Shown here: one piece after another, positions 12,610 through 24,300 of the stretch
Layout of the letters: each line of letters begins with the position of its first letter
How positions within the stretch are numbered: the stretch's first letter is position 1
Assembly: GCA_032622095.1 (NCBI GenBank)
Contig: CP136067.1
Location: 122,859,030 to 122,923,029, forward strand
Source: Siphonodentalium dalli
Taxonomy: Eukaryota > Mollusca > Scaphopoda > Gadilida > Siphonodentaliidae
Direction of reading: 5' to 3'
Length of the DNA stretch: 64,000 nt
Made by a program: the position numbers and the translations under genes
The notes under the pieces: generated by a model
Seen by the model: only the letters and a program-made list of their open reading frames with translations
The model's database searches: none
Told to the model about the DNA's origin: nothing

Positions 12610-14090
12610 TGTATAGCACTTAATTTGGGGGACATGTCTCTATTCCGAAGGTTTGCTATTCCGAAGTTTCACTATTCCGAAGGTTCTCTTTTCCGAAGGT
12701 TCTCTTTTCCGAAGGTTCGCTATTCCGAAGGTTCACTATTCCGAAGGTTCACTATTCCGAAGGTTCGCTATTCCGAAGGTTCTCTATTCCGAAGGTTCAC
12801 TGTTCCAAAGGTTTTTGTTATTTTAAAGGTTAATTTTATATTCTAAAGTATTGAGAGGGTACTTTATCAAGAAGACTCTTTATGAAGGAAATAACTTAAA
12901 ACATTAAAACAATAAAATGTTTTTGTTTTTTTTTAGTTTCCTTGAGATTTAATGTCATTATGTATGACGTTTTTTCTCAATACATATTCACGTCATGCAG
13001 CCAACACAATTGCTATGTTTCTATACGATTTAATGTCATTACGTATGACGTTATATCTCAATAATCTTATATAGAGGCAATAATACGCCAGATAAAGGCG
13101 GATTATAACATTGGGGCTATACCGCTTAATGAATACTGGAGTGCCATATCATACTGCGTAGTAGACTATCGCCGAATAGATAAGACGGGTATGAGATGAA
13201 CCTAACTGCAATTATGACTTTGTATTGACTTTACACTTAATTTTCGAGTCACCGATTATTTTGTTTATAGCGCCTTGATATACGGGTTTAATAACAATCT
13301 ATGCCATAAATATGATTAAAATACTATACATGTAATTCATCACAATTTGCAACGTCTGTGTCTCAAAAGATGTCCATAGAGAAATATAAAACGGCTGAAA
13401 TCATAAAAAGATTCCTCCGTTATGGGTCTCAGAATGCAACAGAATTCAAACTAAAAAAAATTTTAAGGGAAAGGGAATAAATCTATCTTTAAAATATAGA
13501 GTTATTCCCCTCCATTGAAAATAATAAACTTTGTGCAACAAAGCCAGATGAAACTTAAGCACAAAAACATGTCAGTAAATCACCAAAAACAGTTTATTAC
13601 ACCGGATAAGTTGATAATACAATGTTAAAGAGCTTCCTATTTCAAATGGTATATAATATGGCATATATTTTATATATGTGATCTGGTGGTCGAAAATTAA
13701 GTGGGCCTTTAATGTTGATTTTTCTTTCAAATACAGATTGCCAGTTCGGACAGACTGTATCTCTTACGTGTAGTTTATTTCAGTCATGCTGTCAACTTTC
13801 CATAAAAAACGATAAACTGATACTTTCTTCTTGATATGAATAACCGACATCTGGGACAATCTGGGAATGAGAATGGGGTGTATATATGTACTATATGTAG
13901 CGTAATAGTATTTTTCATTCCTCGTGTCGTTTTTGTTGGGGGGGGGGGGGTGCAAATTTATATTCATTTATGGTTAAATACACCCAGAAAATAGAAAACC
14001 TTCGGAATAGCGAACATTCGGAATAATGAACCTCAGAATAGAGAACTTTCGGAATAATGCACCTTCGGAATAGAGAACCCTACCCCTTAA
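12610..14090. mobile_element. Element with inverted 16-bp minisatellite arms
   Basis: The left arm (12640-12815) is a tandem array of CTATTCCGAAGGTTCG-like 16-mers. The right arm (13997-14080) carries the complement (CTTCGGAATAG...). Both arms end near ...TTAATTTG/GGGG words. The middle of about 1.2 kb holds a poly-G run and no convincing coding region. Confidence 0.65.
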
Positions 14091-14758
14091 TTTGATTTCG
14101 CGGGCTTACATGTAGGTGTCTGCTGTACTTCTAGTTTTGTTGATCAAAGTGCAGGCAGTTACCACTTTGGAGAATGTAATGCATTTAGCACTAATAAGTG
14201 ATGACAAAAACTTGTTGCTGATAACTGTCCAGTATTAAACTTTGAACATTCCATGTCCCGTGAACACTTTGTGCATTTGTCAATAATGGTGAACGTTTTA
14301 CAGTATGAAATTTGAAAAATGAAATATAGGTGCATTCCGATGCACGTCGTTCATTATGGATATAATGATCGCTAATTACCAATCCATAGGAACATAAATT
14401 CACAGTTAAACATAATTTATAAACAATGACAAGGCCGTGACACTCCTAAAAGCAAAGGATGCTGCTGGCCCGCAACTGACTGAGAACATGTCACACTCCG
14501 AACTCTTTGAAGATGACCGCCAAACTTCGGCTGTGACATCAAATGATCAAAAGGAAGCCGCATCAGAAGTGGTGAGAGAACGGGCTGTCGGGTGGTAAAT
14601 TGTGCTACATACACTGTTAACTTTTACTTTCAGGCATGACATTTGCGCATAGTACTGCTTAAATAAACAACCCTACCCACACCCCCCCCCCCCCCTTGGG
14701 CGAGTAGTTGACGGAAGTAAATAACCGTTGACTACCCCACCTGTCGAAGGTTAGTCGA

Positions 14759-15152
14759 TTAACCCTTTACCCAACAAACCGGCCAAAACCGGCCAAATAA
14801 AGCTTCAACAGCCTAAAATATCTGCGGTCTGTCTCAATAGAACCATACAAATATGGATATCATTGGAACCGGCTCCTTGACCACATTGTGATAGTTACAG
14901 TTATGCCCTGTGCCAATGCATTCTCTTATATATGCGAGTCGACCATAGGTCGCCTCGCATATATAAGAGAATGCATTGGCCTAAAAAAAATCTTTTTTAA
15001 CACTTTTTACCAATTTTTCTTACATTCTTTAACAATTTTATAATTTTTAATGTGTTAAGCCAATGCATTCTCTTATATATGCGAGGCGACCTATGGTCGA
15101 CTCGCATATATAAGAGAATGCATTGGCACAGGGCCGTTCTGTTGGGTAAAGG
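14759..15152. mobile_element. TTAA MITE A1 nested in the hAT composite, right end clipped
   Basis: TTAACCCTTTACCCAACAAA at the left and two hairpin cores (14914-14974, 15059-15127). It ends TGTTGGGTAAAGG and then joins TGGCAAGCC. By comparison with 48215-48614 (inverted) the final bases and the second TTAA are missing, so a small deletion removed the junction. Confidence 0.85.
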
Positions 15153-15216
15153 TGGCAAGCCTAATAGCCTTTGTAACTTCATCTATAATCAGTGTGTATA
15201 TTGCTCACATTCACAG

Positions 15217-15357
15217 GAAAATGGTGTTTCCGGTTACAAGTAACTCTCGTTCCTCCATTGGGATGACTGCCAGAGAGCTCTGTGAGAATGATGACCTTGC
15301 ATCCAGCCTATCTTTGGATCCATATCTGGGATTCCCAACTCACAAAATGAACATAAA
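15217..15357 (+). CDS. KMT5B: KMT5B coding exon 1
   Basis: Acceptor TTCACAG ends at 15216; ATG at 15221; donor GTAAG at 15358; ends in phase 2. Encodes the conserved N-terminal SUV4-20 helix up to THKMNIK. A hAT composite ends only 53 bp upstream, at 15163. Confidence 0.9.
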
Positions 15358-18300
15358 GTAAGAAAGTCAGATATTTATATAGTGTTTATCATGATTCATG
15401 ATGATTGTACATGTATTGTGCCTTAGGCCAAAAATAAAAAAGACCTGTGTTTCTGGTGACCTGCCTGCCCCTATTCCTAATATGGGGAGGTGTCTTTTGA
15501 GGCCAGTTGGTCGGGTGATTTCAAACAAACCATATTTGTATTATGGCCTTATGAGTACTAGTACATGCATCCGACCTCATAACTCGAACAACTATGAACC
15601 GATTTCAATAATTTTTTGTCTGCAATCTCCTTAGGACCGCCTCTCCACATGATGCTAATTGTGGTGCGGTCCGACTTTCTTTTTTTAAGTTACACCTTAC
15701 TTTTCGACTTATTTTGACTTAGAAAATTCTGTCCGACTTAATAACTTTAACAAATATGAAACGATTTCAATAATTTTTGGTATACATGCTTCTCACAACA
15801 TCCTCTCTACATGATGCGGCTCAGGGTTGGCTCGGACTGTTTTTCCTAACATTACACTTCATTTTCGACTTATTTTGACTTAGAAAATTTTGTGATTTTT
15901 TTTCTGTACAAGCTTCTTGCGACACCATATCGATATTATTAATCCAAATTTTTCTTTAAAGTTAAAAATCTTTTTTGTTGGGTTTACGGATAATGCGCGT
16001 GGAATTTGCCACGGTGGGGGTATGCTAGCACGCGAGTGCACACCTCTTGTTTTGACAGGGAACCTTTAATATAAAGGTGAGAAAATAACATAGGAAATAT
16101 ATTTCTTAGTTATTATCTGTTTCTTTATAATAATGTACTTCACTGCAGGTGAAGGTCCTAACTCGAAATTTCATGATTTAAGTGACTTTGAGTGATTTTG
16201 CTTTGCGTCGCTTACAATTATGGAATTTCTCCTGTGTAATTAATTCAATATTTATTGCGACATCGGCTCAGAAAACTCACAAAAAAAGCATGCAATTTAG
16301 AATTGGGAACTTCACCCTCAGTGAAGTACATTATTTAGGAACAGAAAATAACTAAGAAATATATTCCCTGCGGTATTTTTTCCGACTTTATAAGGTTCCC
16401 TGTCAAATCTTCAAAAATGTTCAAGGTTTTGTACTGGTGGAGTATGATCTCTATGGGCGTTAGCCAGAGTAGAGATTCATGGCATGATCTATGTGCAACC
16501 CAGAACCTTGATTTGATTTTAAAGCCCTATGGCAGTGTTTTAAGCCATATTTTGCCTTTGATCAAAATAAAAAATATTCAGTCATATATGAGCACCAACA
16601 TGTTATTTCAGACACAGATCTCCAATAAAATCTCGTCTTGATGAGCTTAAGTCAGTCATGCAAGAATTTGAGAGTCACCAGAACTACGAGAGAGTTTACA
16701 AGAAGCTATCATCTTTTGAGGTGGTCAGAAATTTCTTTCTGACAAAGACAAAGTCACAGCAGAAGGTCTTCAAGGAGCATGTGAGTGAACTTATCTATCA
16801 AGATCATGAGTGCAGGATAGATGAAATGCAAAACTGGAGCTTCCTGAAATTTTGCGAAAACTCTGTGCCAATGCATTCTCTTATATCTGCGAGTCACCCA
16901 TAGTGAGTCTCACATATATAAGAGTATACATTGGCCTAAGAATATTTACCATGACCTTGTAAGTCAGTGCATTCTCTTAAATACGTGATGCATACATGTA
17001 TATAAGAGAATGCACTGGCACAGGATCTTGAACCCTTTCATGGCGGGAGCTGTGCTGCTGCAGCATTAATGATCCTGTGCCAGTGCTTTCTCTTATGTAT
17101 GCGAGTCTCCTATAAGGAGCCCCACACATTTACAAGAGAATGCACTGGCTTACAATGTGATGGAAATATTGTTAGGCCAATGTATTCTCTTATATGTGGA
17201 AGGCTCCCTATGTGTTTGATTGAATTTATTGCTCAATTGAAACAAAACAAAAAACATTAAAACAAAATATGTAATAAAATATTTTATTTTTAAATAATTA
17301 AAAAAAAAATGTTTTTTTTTTATTTAATTTAGATTGAACTCCTTGCTCATCAAAATTTGTAAAACTAACACCATTATAACTTCAGCTCTGAAGGAAGGAA
17401 CATATTCATCTATGTAATGAGGTTTATATCATTCTTGTTGATAACATCCAGGAAGAATTGTCAGCAGTGCCATGCTCATCAACCCTTCCTTAAATCTGTT
17501 GCTTCTTTGGGGAACATTTCAAATTTGAATCCATTGGCACACACCGCAGCCCACCTTTATTGGAAAATTGATTTGAACATTTACAGGCATGTTTAGAATC
17601 ACCTCTAGACTGGAGCTATCAAATTTGAAAAAAATTCTATGAAAAACATGGCCGCTGGCAACCATCTTGGATTTTACTCTTTGCATGACTATATCCTTTG
17701 GCACACCCTGCAGGCCACATTCCTCATTTGATGATCACCAAACTTCATATGGATCTTCGGGGTGACCTAGATGGGAGTAGGACTGGACGATATTAACGAA
17801 AATAAAAAATATTTAAATTAAAACCACGGTTAACGATATAATCGCGGTTTTTTAAAACATCAGATACTAGTAACTTAAAACAGTTTCTCACTGTTCGCTA
17901 GAATCACATCATTGTCATTAATTTTGACAAGTTGACGTCAATAATAACATACACAACCACTCAACCAGTGACAACCTCATGCTCGATCGATATTCGGAAT
18001 GAAAAGTAAATTCACCGGTTAAATTCCGCTATTCGGACAATTTCGTTCCGGTGACTTGACAAATTCTGGTATATACCGATAATTAATAAAACCATTATCT
18101 AGTCTATGCCAAAACTAAAAGTGTTTCCATACTATAGTATCCTTTTCTAACTCGGTATATTCAACCATGTTGAGTAAATACATGTTGTTCCCGATGACAC
18201 TTGCGTCGCTTGACAAATGGAAATGTGGTTTACCGTCAAGACAAATTTTAGCGAAGTCCACACACACGTAGTACATAACTTTTGGAATTCTGCCAAGCAA

Positions 18301-21300
18301 GGACACCATGTATTTTTGGGCGGGTTTGAAGCCCTAATTCTATAATTTTGGTTTTAACCAATCGCCGTAAGTGGTTTCTTCTAGACGAGAAGGGGGCGGT
18401 ATCTTCGCTCATTTACTATTTTGATTGACGGTGCATGTGCATCATTGTACTGAAGGAAGAGGCGTGGCAAAACTGACATTCATATTGATCTATCATCTGA
18501 TCAGTCGTCAATTAATTTGGTGAATTCTCTTGTAATAAAAAGTACTCAGGGAAGTCGGAGGGTTTGTGTAATATTGTGAGCGAAAGGGGGACGTATTCTG
18601 GGTTTTCATATCCCCCTAATTTCGTTAGTCGTCCTAAACGTTGTTTACTATGATTATTGAATATTGAAAAAGTCAGGACACAGGGATTTAGTTGGAATTT
18701 AAAACTTAAATAATTCGATTTAGGCTTGAGTTAAACTATTTGTTTGTATACGCTTATGATGGTCTGGCACCCTCTAATTGCCGACGATATTACGATTATT
18801 TTAATTTAGACGATATTACTGATGATATTGAAATATTAACCGGGTATTGACGATTAATCGGGAAACCGCCCAGCACTAGATGGGAGCCTGCTATTTTGAC
18901 AGAAATTCGTTGAAAAACATGACCATCCTGGAATTTACTCTTTGTATGACTAAATCCTTTGGCGCACCCTACTGATCACATCCCTCTTCCGATCATCACC
19001 AAACTTCATATGGATCTTCGGGGTGACCTCAAGATTTTGACCAAAATTTGTTGAAAAACATGAATGCCAACATCCATCTTGAAATTTACTCTTTGCATGA
19101 CTAAATCCTTTGGCGCACCCTGCAGACCACATTCCTCATCCGATCATCACCAAACGTCATATGGATTTTCGGGGTGACCTCTAGTTTACTTTCCTACTTC
19201 TTTATCATTCTATTCATTGATCAGAACAAATTTACTCCTTCCCAAGTTGAGCTACAGTGTCAGGAGTCAGACCGCTCTTTGTACAAATCTCGCATATTGG
19301 AGTGACTGTCTTGAATCTTTGTCTTGGGGAAGCTTTTACCACACCACCACCTTCCCCACAATTGGGAAAAATAAATGGGAAATTTTCAAATTACGCTTCA
19401 CTGTGGCCTTACAGACATTAATATTCATAGACAGCACATTTAGCTTACAGGAATCCGATGAACTTCATATGGGTAATTTAAATTATTGCATTGAAAGCAT
19501 GATAAAAAATGTTATTGCTTTCTTACTTGCCTGCCTGCTATGGTGTCATTTGAGTGCCTCACCCGATATTAATCTTACTTCGCCTCACATGACACCATAT
19601 CCAGCAGTTAATCGCCTGTGATTTATAATATATATTCTTGTTTTTCCACTTCAGGCTTTAAGGTACATTCAAATTTTTGATAAGAAGGCTGGTTTTAGGA
19701 TTGAGCCATGTTACAGATACTCAATGGAAGGTCGTATGGGTGCCATGGTCTGTTCATCAAGGCTCTGGTAAGTCAATATACTATTTTATTATGTGCATTT
19801 ATAAATGACAACATCAATTTTGCAATTGCAGCGGTGTGTTTAAAAAAAACAATTGTTTAACCAGTTTCTTTATTTGCCATGACATTAAAGGTACTCAATC
19901 CGATTCGATGGTCCCATATAATCAGATTCCAATAACAACAAAATTTTTATAAATGCCGCTTCAGTTATAATAATTGATTAATTGCCCAAAAAATAATGAT
20001 AACCACTGTCAACTAGAGTATAAAATTGCCCGAAACATGTTATTTATCAACATTTTGTTCGATGAAATTTGGCCTTATTATCAACACAAAGGCTCTTGAT
20101 TTTAGAGTAATCCATCTTCATCCGTAATTTGGTCCGAGACCGTCAGCTTTCCAACTTTTTACTGGCCACTATTAAGTCTTGATGGTGAAAAATAACAGAT
20201 TAAAAAAATTTATATTTAATAACTCTTAGCTTTGAAAGATGGGTTCCTCAACTTGAATCAAATATTTTTCACCCCCGCAACCAAATAAATAGTAATTGAG
20301 CGTTTAATTGGATTATGCATCTTTAAAGACACATTATGTGCTTATTTCACTAATTATATTTTACTGTTCAGTCACTACACACATTTGAAGAACGTTAAAG
20401 CCACATGGCGGTTTACACTCCAAAATACACCAAATAAATTTGCATTTGAATTTTTCCCATAGCAGGCTAGCATCACCAAATCGATTATGCAATGTGTTGT
20501 CTGCTAATTTGGGGATATAGAGAAACTAAACCAAAAAAGAAATAGAATCGATGTGAAGAAGTTTCTATAGATATTTGTTAATAAAGAAACTTTCCAGAGA
20601 AGATGAGGCTTAAGCAGTATGAGGTCCCCAGAGGGTGAATTTAGTGATACTAGCCCGCTATGCAGGATAGCATCACTAAATTCACACTCTGGGGACCTCA
20701 TTCTGCAAATGACAGTCACATTGAACTCGGGCTTGATTGCAGTAAAAAAGCAATTCATCAGTCCTCAAAGGTTTTCATTGTTGTTGTTTTTGACCTTCAG
20801 TTATCCCTGTGATGCCAATGTGGGCTCTTTTAATTGTTCTAGTAGGCCTACTTTAAATAGTATGAATATTGAAAGATATACAAATTTCTTGTATTATTGT
20901 ATGGTGTTAATACTTGGCTATAGACAGATATGGCATTTAATTCTACTCATGCATCTATCTATATAAAGAGTAGGATCTGCATATCCATCTGTCTGTTCAC
21001 GATTTTTTCGCTAGACGCCTGGACTGATTTCACTCCAAATTTGGTGTGGTGACTTGGGTACCCCGGCGGATGTTATACACTAAACTCAGGCTTGATTTCA
21101 ACTTTTCAGGCGCAAGAATGATAAAATCTGTAAGCTTGTGGGATGCATTGCGGAGCTTACTGCAGAAGAAGAACGACATTTACTGAAACCAGGTGTTAAT
21201 GATTTTAGCATCATGTTTTCTTGCCGTAAGAATTGTGCCCAGTTGTGGCTCGGTCCTGCTTCTTTTATAAACCATGACTGCAGACCCAACTGTAAGGTAC

Positions 21301-24300
21301 GTTAAATCTTCTATACTAAATACTCATTGACAAGTATTTCCCTATCTCAACTTTCTAAAAAAAATAGCCTAGAATTCGTTGGCAAGATGTAATAAAAAAG
21401 ACCAAGTAATTGAAAATATTCTTAAATTTTCAAAGTATTTGAATACAAATACAGTACTTGAGCTCCTACAATTCTTGATTACAAAGACAACACAATAGGG
21501 CTGCAACGATTCATCGTGAATTCAATATACAACAATACACTTTCAAATGATACGCGTATCGTGTGTATCGCGATAGCGTAAAGAAGCAGAACCTGCAATT
21601 ATCTCTCAAGTTTACATGTATACTACCTTACTCGTATTTAAATGCGCGCAGTATTATTTTTCGCGCACCCGTCGGTGCGCGAATTTAAAACTGAGCGAAA
21701 AAAGAGGGTTATGTTGATGAGTTACCGTGACCATCCAGTCTGAGTTAGTTATGTCATCACAACCCACAGCAAAGTGTTGATTTTTCTGAAGTCAGTTGCC
21801 TTCGCCATTGTGGTTTTCTATTTTCGAGTTCATTTCATTGATGTCCAGTACATAACTATTTCAATATCAGAATAATTATTTGGGTCATGTAAACATCCAT
21901 AACCGCAACAAAATGATTATGGTGGTATGGTATACATGATGCAAATCAGCTGTGATCATGTTTAATACACATGTATCTTCAAAAACGACTAAGAACTGAA
22001 ACTGTCATCAGGTACTTGTACAAGACTTTTAGGAAAATATTTTTGTCAGTTTTGAATTCGCGCAGATAGGTGTGCGAATTCAAAACTGAGTGAAAAATAG
22101 TACTGCGCGAATTTAAATACGAGTATAAAGGTATGTATATTTGACTCATCTAGCCAGCAATTTAACTCCGTTTTAGTTTAAAATGAACTCTACCTCCAGT
22201 TATAAACTTGTTGTTTCTGATAATTCAGGCGGTATTCATTTGGAAACACTAGTGTATTGTGATATATATTCGTATCATATCAAGACCAAGTGTATCATTG
22301 CAGCTCTACAATACAAACACTTTCAAATTTTGTAATCATTACAAATACAATACAAATACAGAATAAGATTAGTAATCATTAATAACAAGACTCTAGTGCA
22401 AATCTCCAAGCCCTAGTCCTTTCTTTACTAAATACTCATTGACGATTAGCTCCCTTAGGAAATTTTCAAATAATAAGTTCAACATAGGCCAAAAAAAAAG
22501 GGTTTTGTTTCACGGGCACCAGCGTGTCGACTTTTAACCCCGCGTCAGTGCTTTTTATTGGTATTTTGACCCCAGAAAATATAAAATAGACCTAATTCCA
22601 CGAAATATCATGAAAATAGGTAACAGCAAATACAACTCGCGATTTTACATAAAGTAAGCTTTAATATTCTGTCTTGTTTATTACCTATGTAAACAAATCC
22701 GGGGAAATTGCCAGAAAAAGAAAGTTTATTTATATGCAAAAAAGTATTAATTTTGGATCGATCGATTGGTTGTTTAAAAAGTTGGAATCAATTTTCTGGA
22801 TGAAATGGTACATGACAAAAAGCGACATAGCACTCAATTTCATACATTTGAGCTGGGCCATGTGTTAACTTGGCAGTGAAAGAGTTACATTGTAATTGTG
22901 TTTTACTGAGTGACTTCCCTTGGACTTCCGGAGGAAAGTGCGTGTGCGCGGAAGTATGTTTAGAGTGTCTAAGAAATGAGCGAGTGGAGAGAGATAATTG
23001 AACTGTTGAATAGAGGATTCGGGCTAGCTAGCGGGACGAAGCGTGGTGTTGGAAGCGACAGCGAATAGGTAACCAGAATACTAACCTAAATCACACTCTA
23101 CCTGTTTGGAAATCTAAAATAATTCTATATTTGCAAATTTGGTATTGAAAACATCAAATGACTAAGTTTACAATAAATGTTCCGGTTCCGTTTTTTTTTT
23201 TGTCATCACCACCTCCGGACGTTTGTTTCCTGGGGGGTGAGGTGATAATTGGTTATTGGGTTGGCTTTCGAGACAAATATTAAATTGTATTGTGCAACAA
23301 AGATGCACTTTTGCACAGAAAATGTATTAAATAGGAAGAAATAATTTGCTGTGGAACAAACTGCAGCTGTGCTGCACAATTTGACAAAGCCAGCAATTCA
23401 TAAAACCTTTTTTAATTACCCCCAACAGTCAATAGCTAGCCTGTTTGTTAGTTTTGTAAGTTTTCCAGTATGAGGTATATGGCTTGTGGAGAATAAAAAA
23501 TAAAAATAAAACCCTCCCTCCCTCTCTCCCTCATCGTTTTGAAAAAAAAATTGCCTGTGAAACAAAACTCTTTTTTTTTTGGCCATAGGGCGATGATTCA
23601 TCTATCTAGACATTTCCAACTGCTGAAAAGGAATCCATCATTTCATCTGTTTGTCGTCTTCTCGCTCCACAACATCTTGGAGATATCGGTTGGGTTGATG
23701 CTGTTTTGGACCCAGTCCCATCCCGTTACTCTTCTGTAACAGACTTTATGCCAAGAATCTTGGGTGGGAGTTATCTTGCTTGCATGTCTTCGGATTAGGT
23801 CATATGGATGCTTTGCATATATGAACAGAGGGCAGCAAACTTGCTTATATCAGAGGTCCGTTAAATGTCAAAGCAATAAGATTTATAAGTAAACAAAGCC
23901 TTGTTTTCCTGAGAATTTAGATTTGTCATGTTATCAGAAAATGCATGTAATCAATACATTATACAATCGTATCATCACTATATCTATCATCAAAAATGCA
24001 GCCCTGGGAATTAAGGAAAATTTGCCTAGGCAATATTTTTTCCTAGGTGAAAGAAATCGGCCTAGGAAAAAAAAGATTTTACAATTTTGCAACAACATCT
24101 CAAATCAATATGATACAATAATAACCTGAAATGCTTAGTTATTTTGGGGAACATTATTTCCAGGTCACTACTCAACATACAGTAATGCCCTAAGTAATCG
24201 ACTACTTAACCACAGCAGAATTATGGGTAACTTTTCAGGATTTAGTCGGAAATATGGCTTGTTGCCATTCATCGGAAAGCTCATATTTCCAACTAAATCC

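Larger units (their letters stand above)
12177..15163. mobile_element. Composite hAT-type element with nested insertions, upstream of KMT5B exon 1
   Basis: Left TIR TAGGGTTGCCACGA at 12177, right TIR ending GTGGCAAGCCTA at 15163. Both are flanked by the same 8-bp ATAGCCTT (12169-12176 and 15164-15171), the hAT-type TSD length. Inside, repeats of TAGTCGATTA-like words lie near both ends. A 1.5-kb block bears inverted 16-bp minisatellites (12610-14090), and a TTAA MITE lies at 14759-15152. No intact transposase is seen. Confidence 0.88.

Noticed and set aside
12586-12846. 86-codon frame with repeated FRRF/PKVRYSEG pattern
   Set aside because: It is the translation of a 16-bp minisatellite array; no protein is implied.
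14427-14598. Plus-strand frame with KAKDAAGPQLTEN... and a stop, as a captured exon
   Set aside because: Coding-like for about 55 codons, but no splice context or recognised family; not enough to call.
14914-15127. Short frames reading QCILLYMR(G/V)D over the hairpins
   Set aside because: The same peptide appears on both strands at every hairpin copy, so it is a palindrome effect.
14904-15130. Closely spaced hairpins considered as a CRISPR-like array
   Set aside because: Units are palindromic transposon modules with TTAA ends, no regular spacers, and eukaryotic context.
19217-19621. 134-codon frame in KMT5B intron 2
   Set aside because: Overlaps array debris at its start, shows no recognisable domain or splice logic, and lies between two solid exons.
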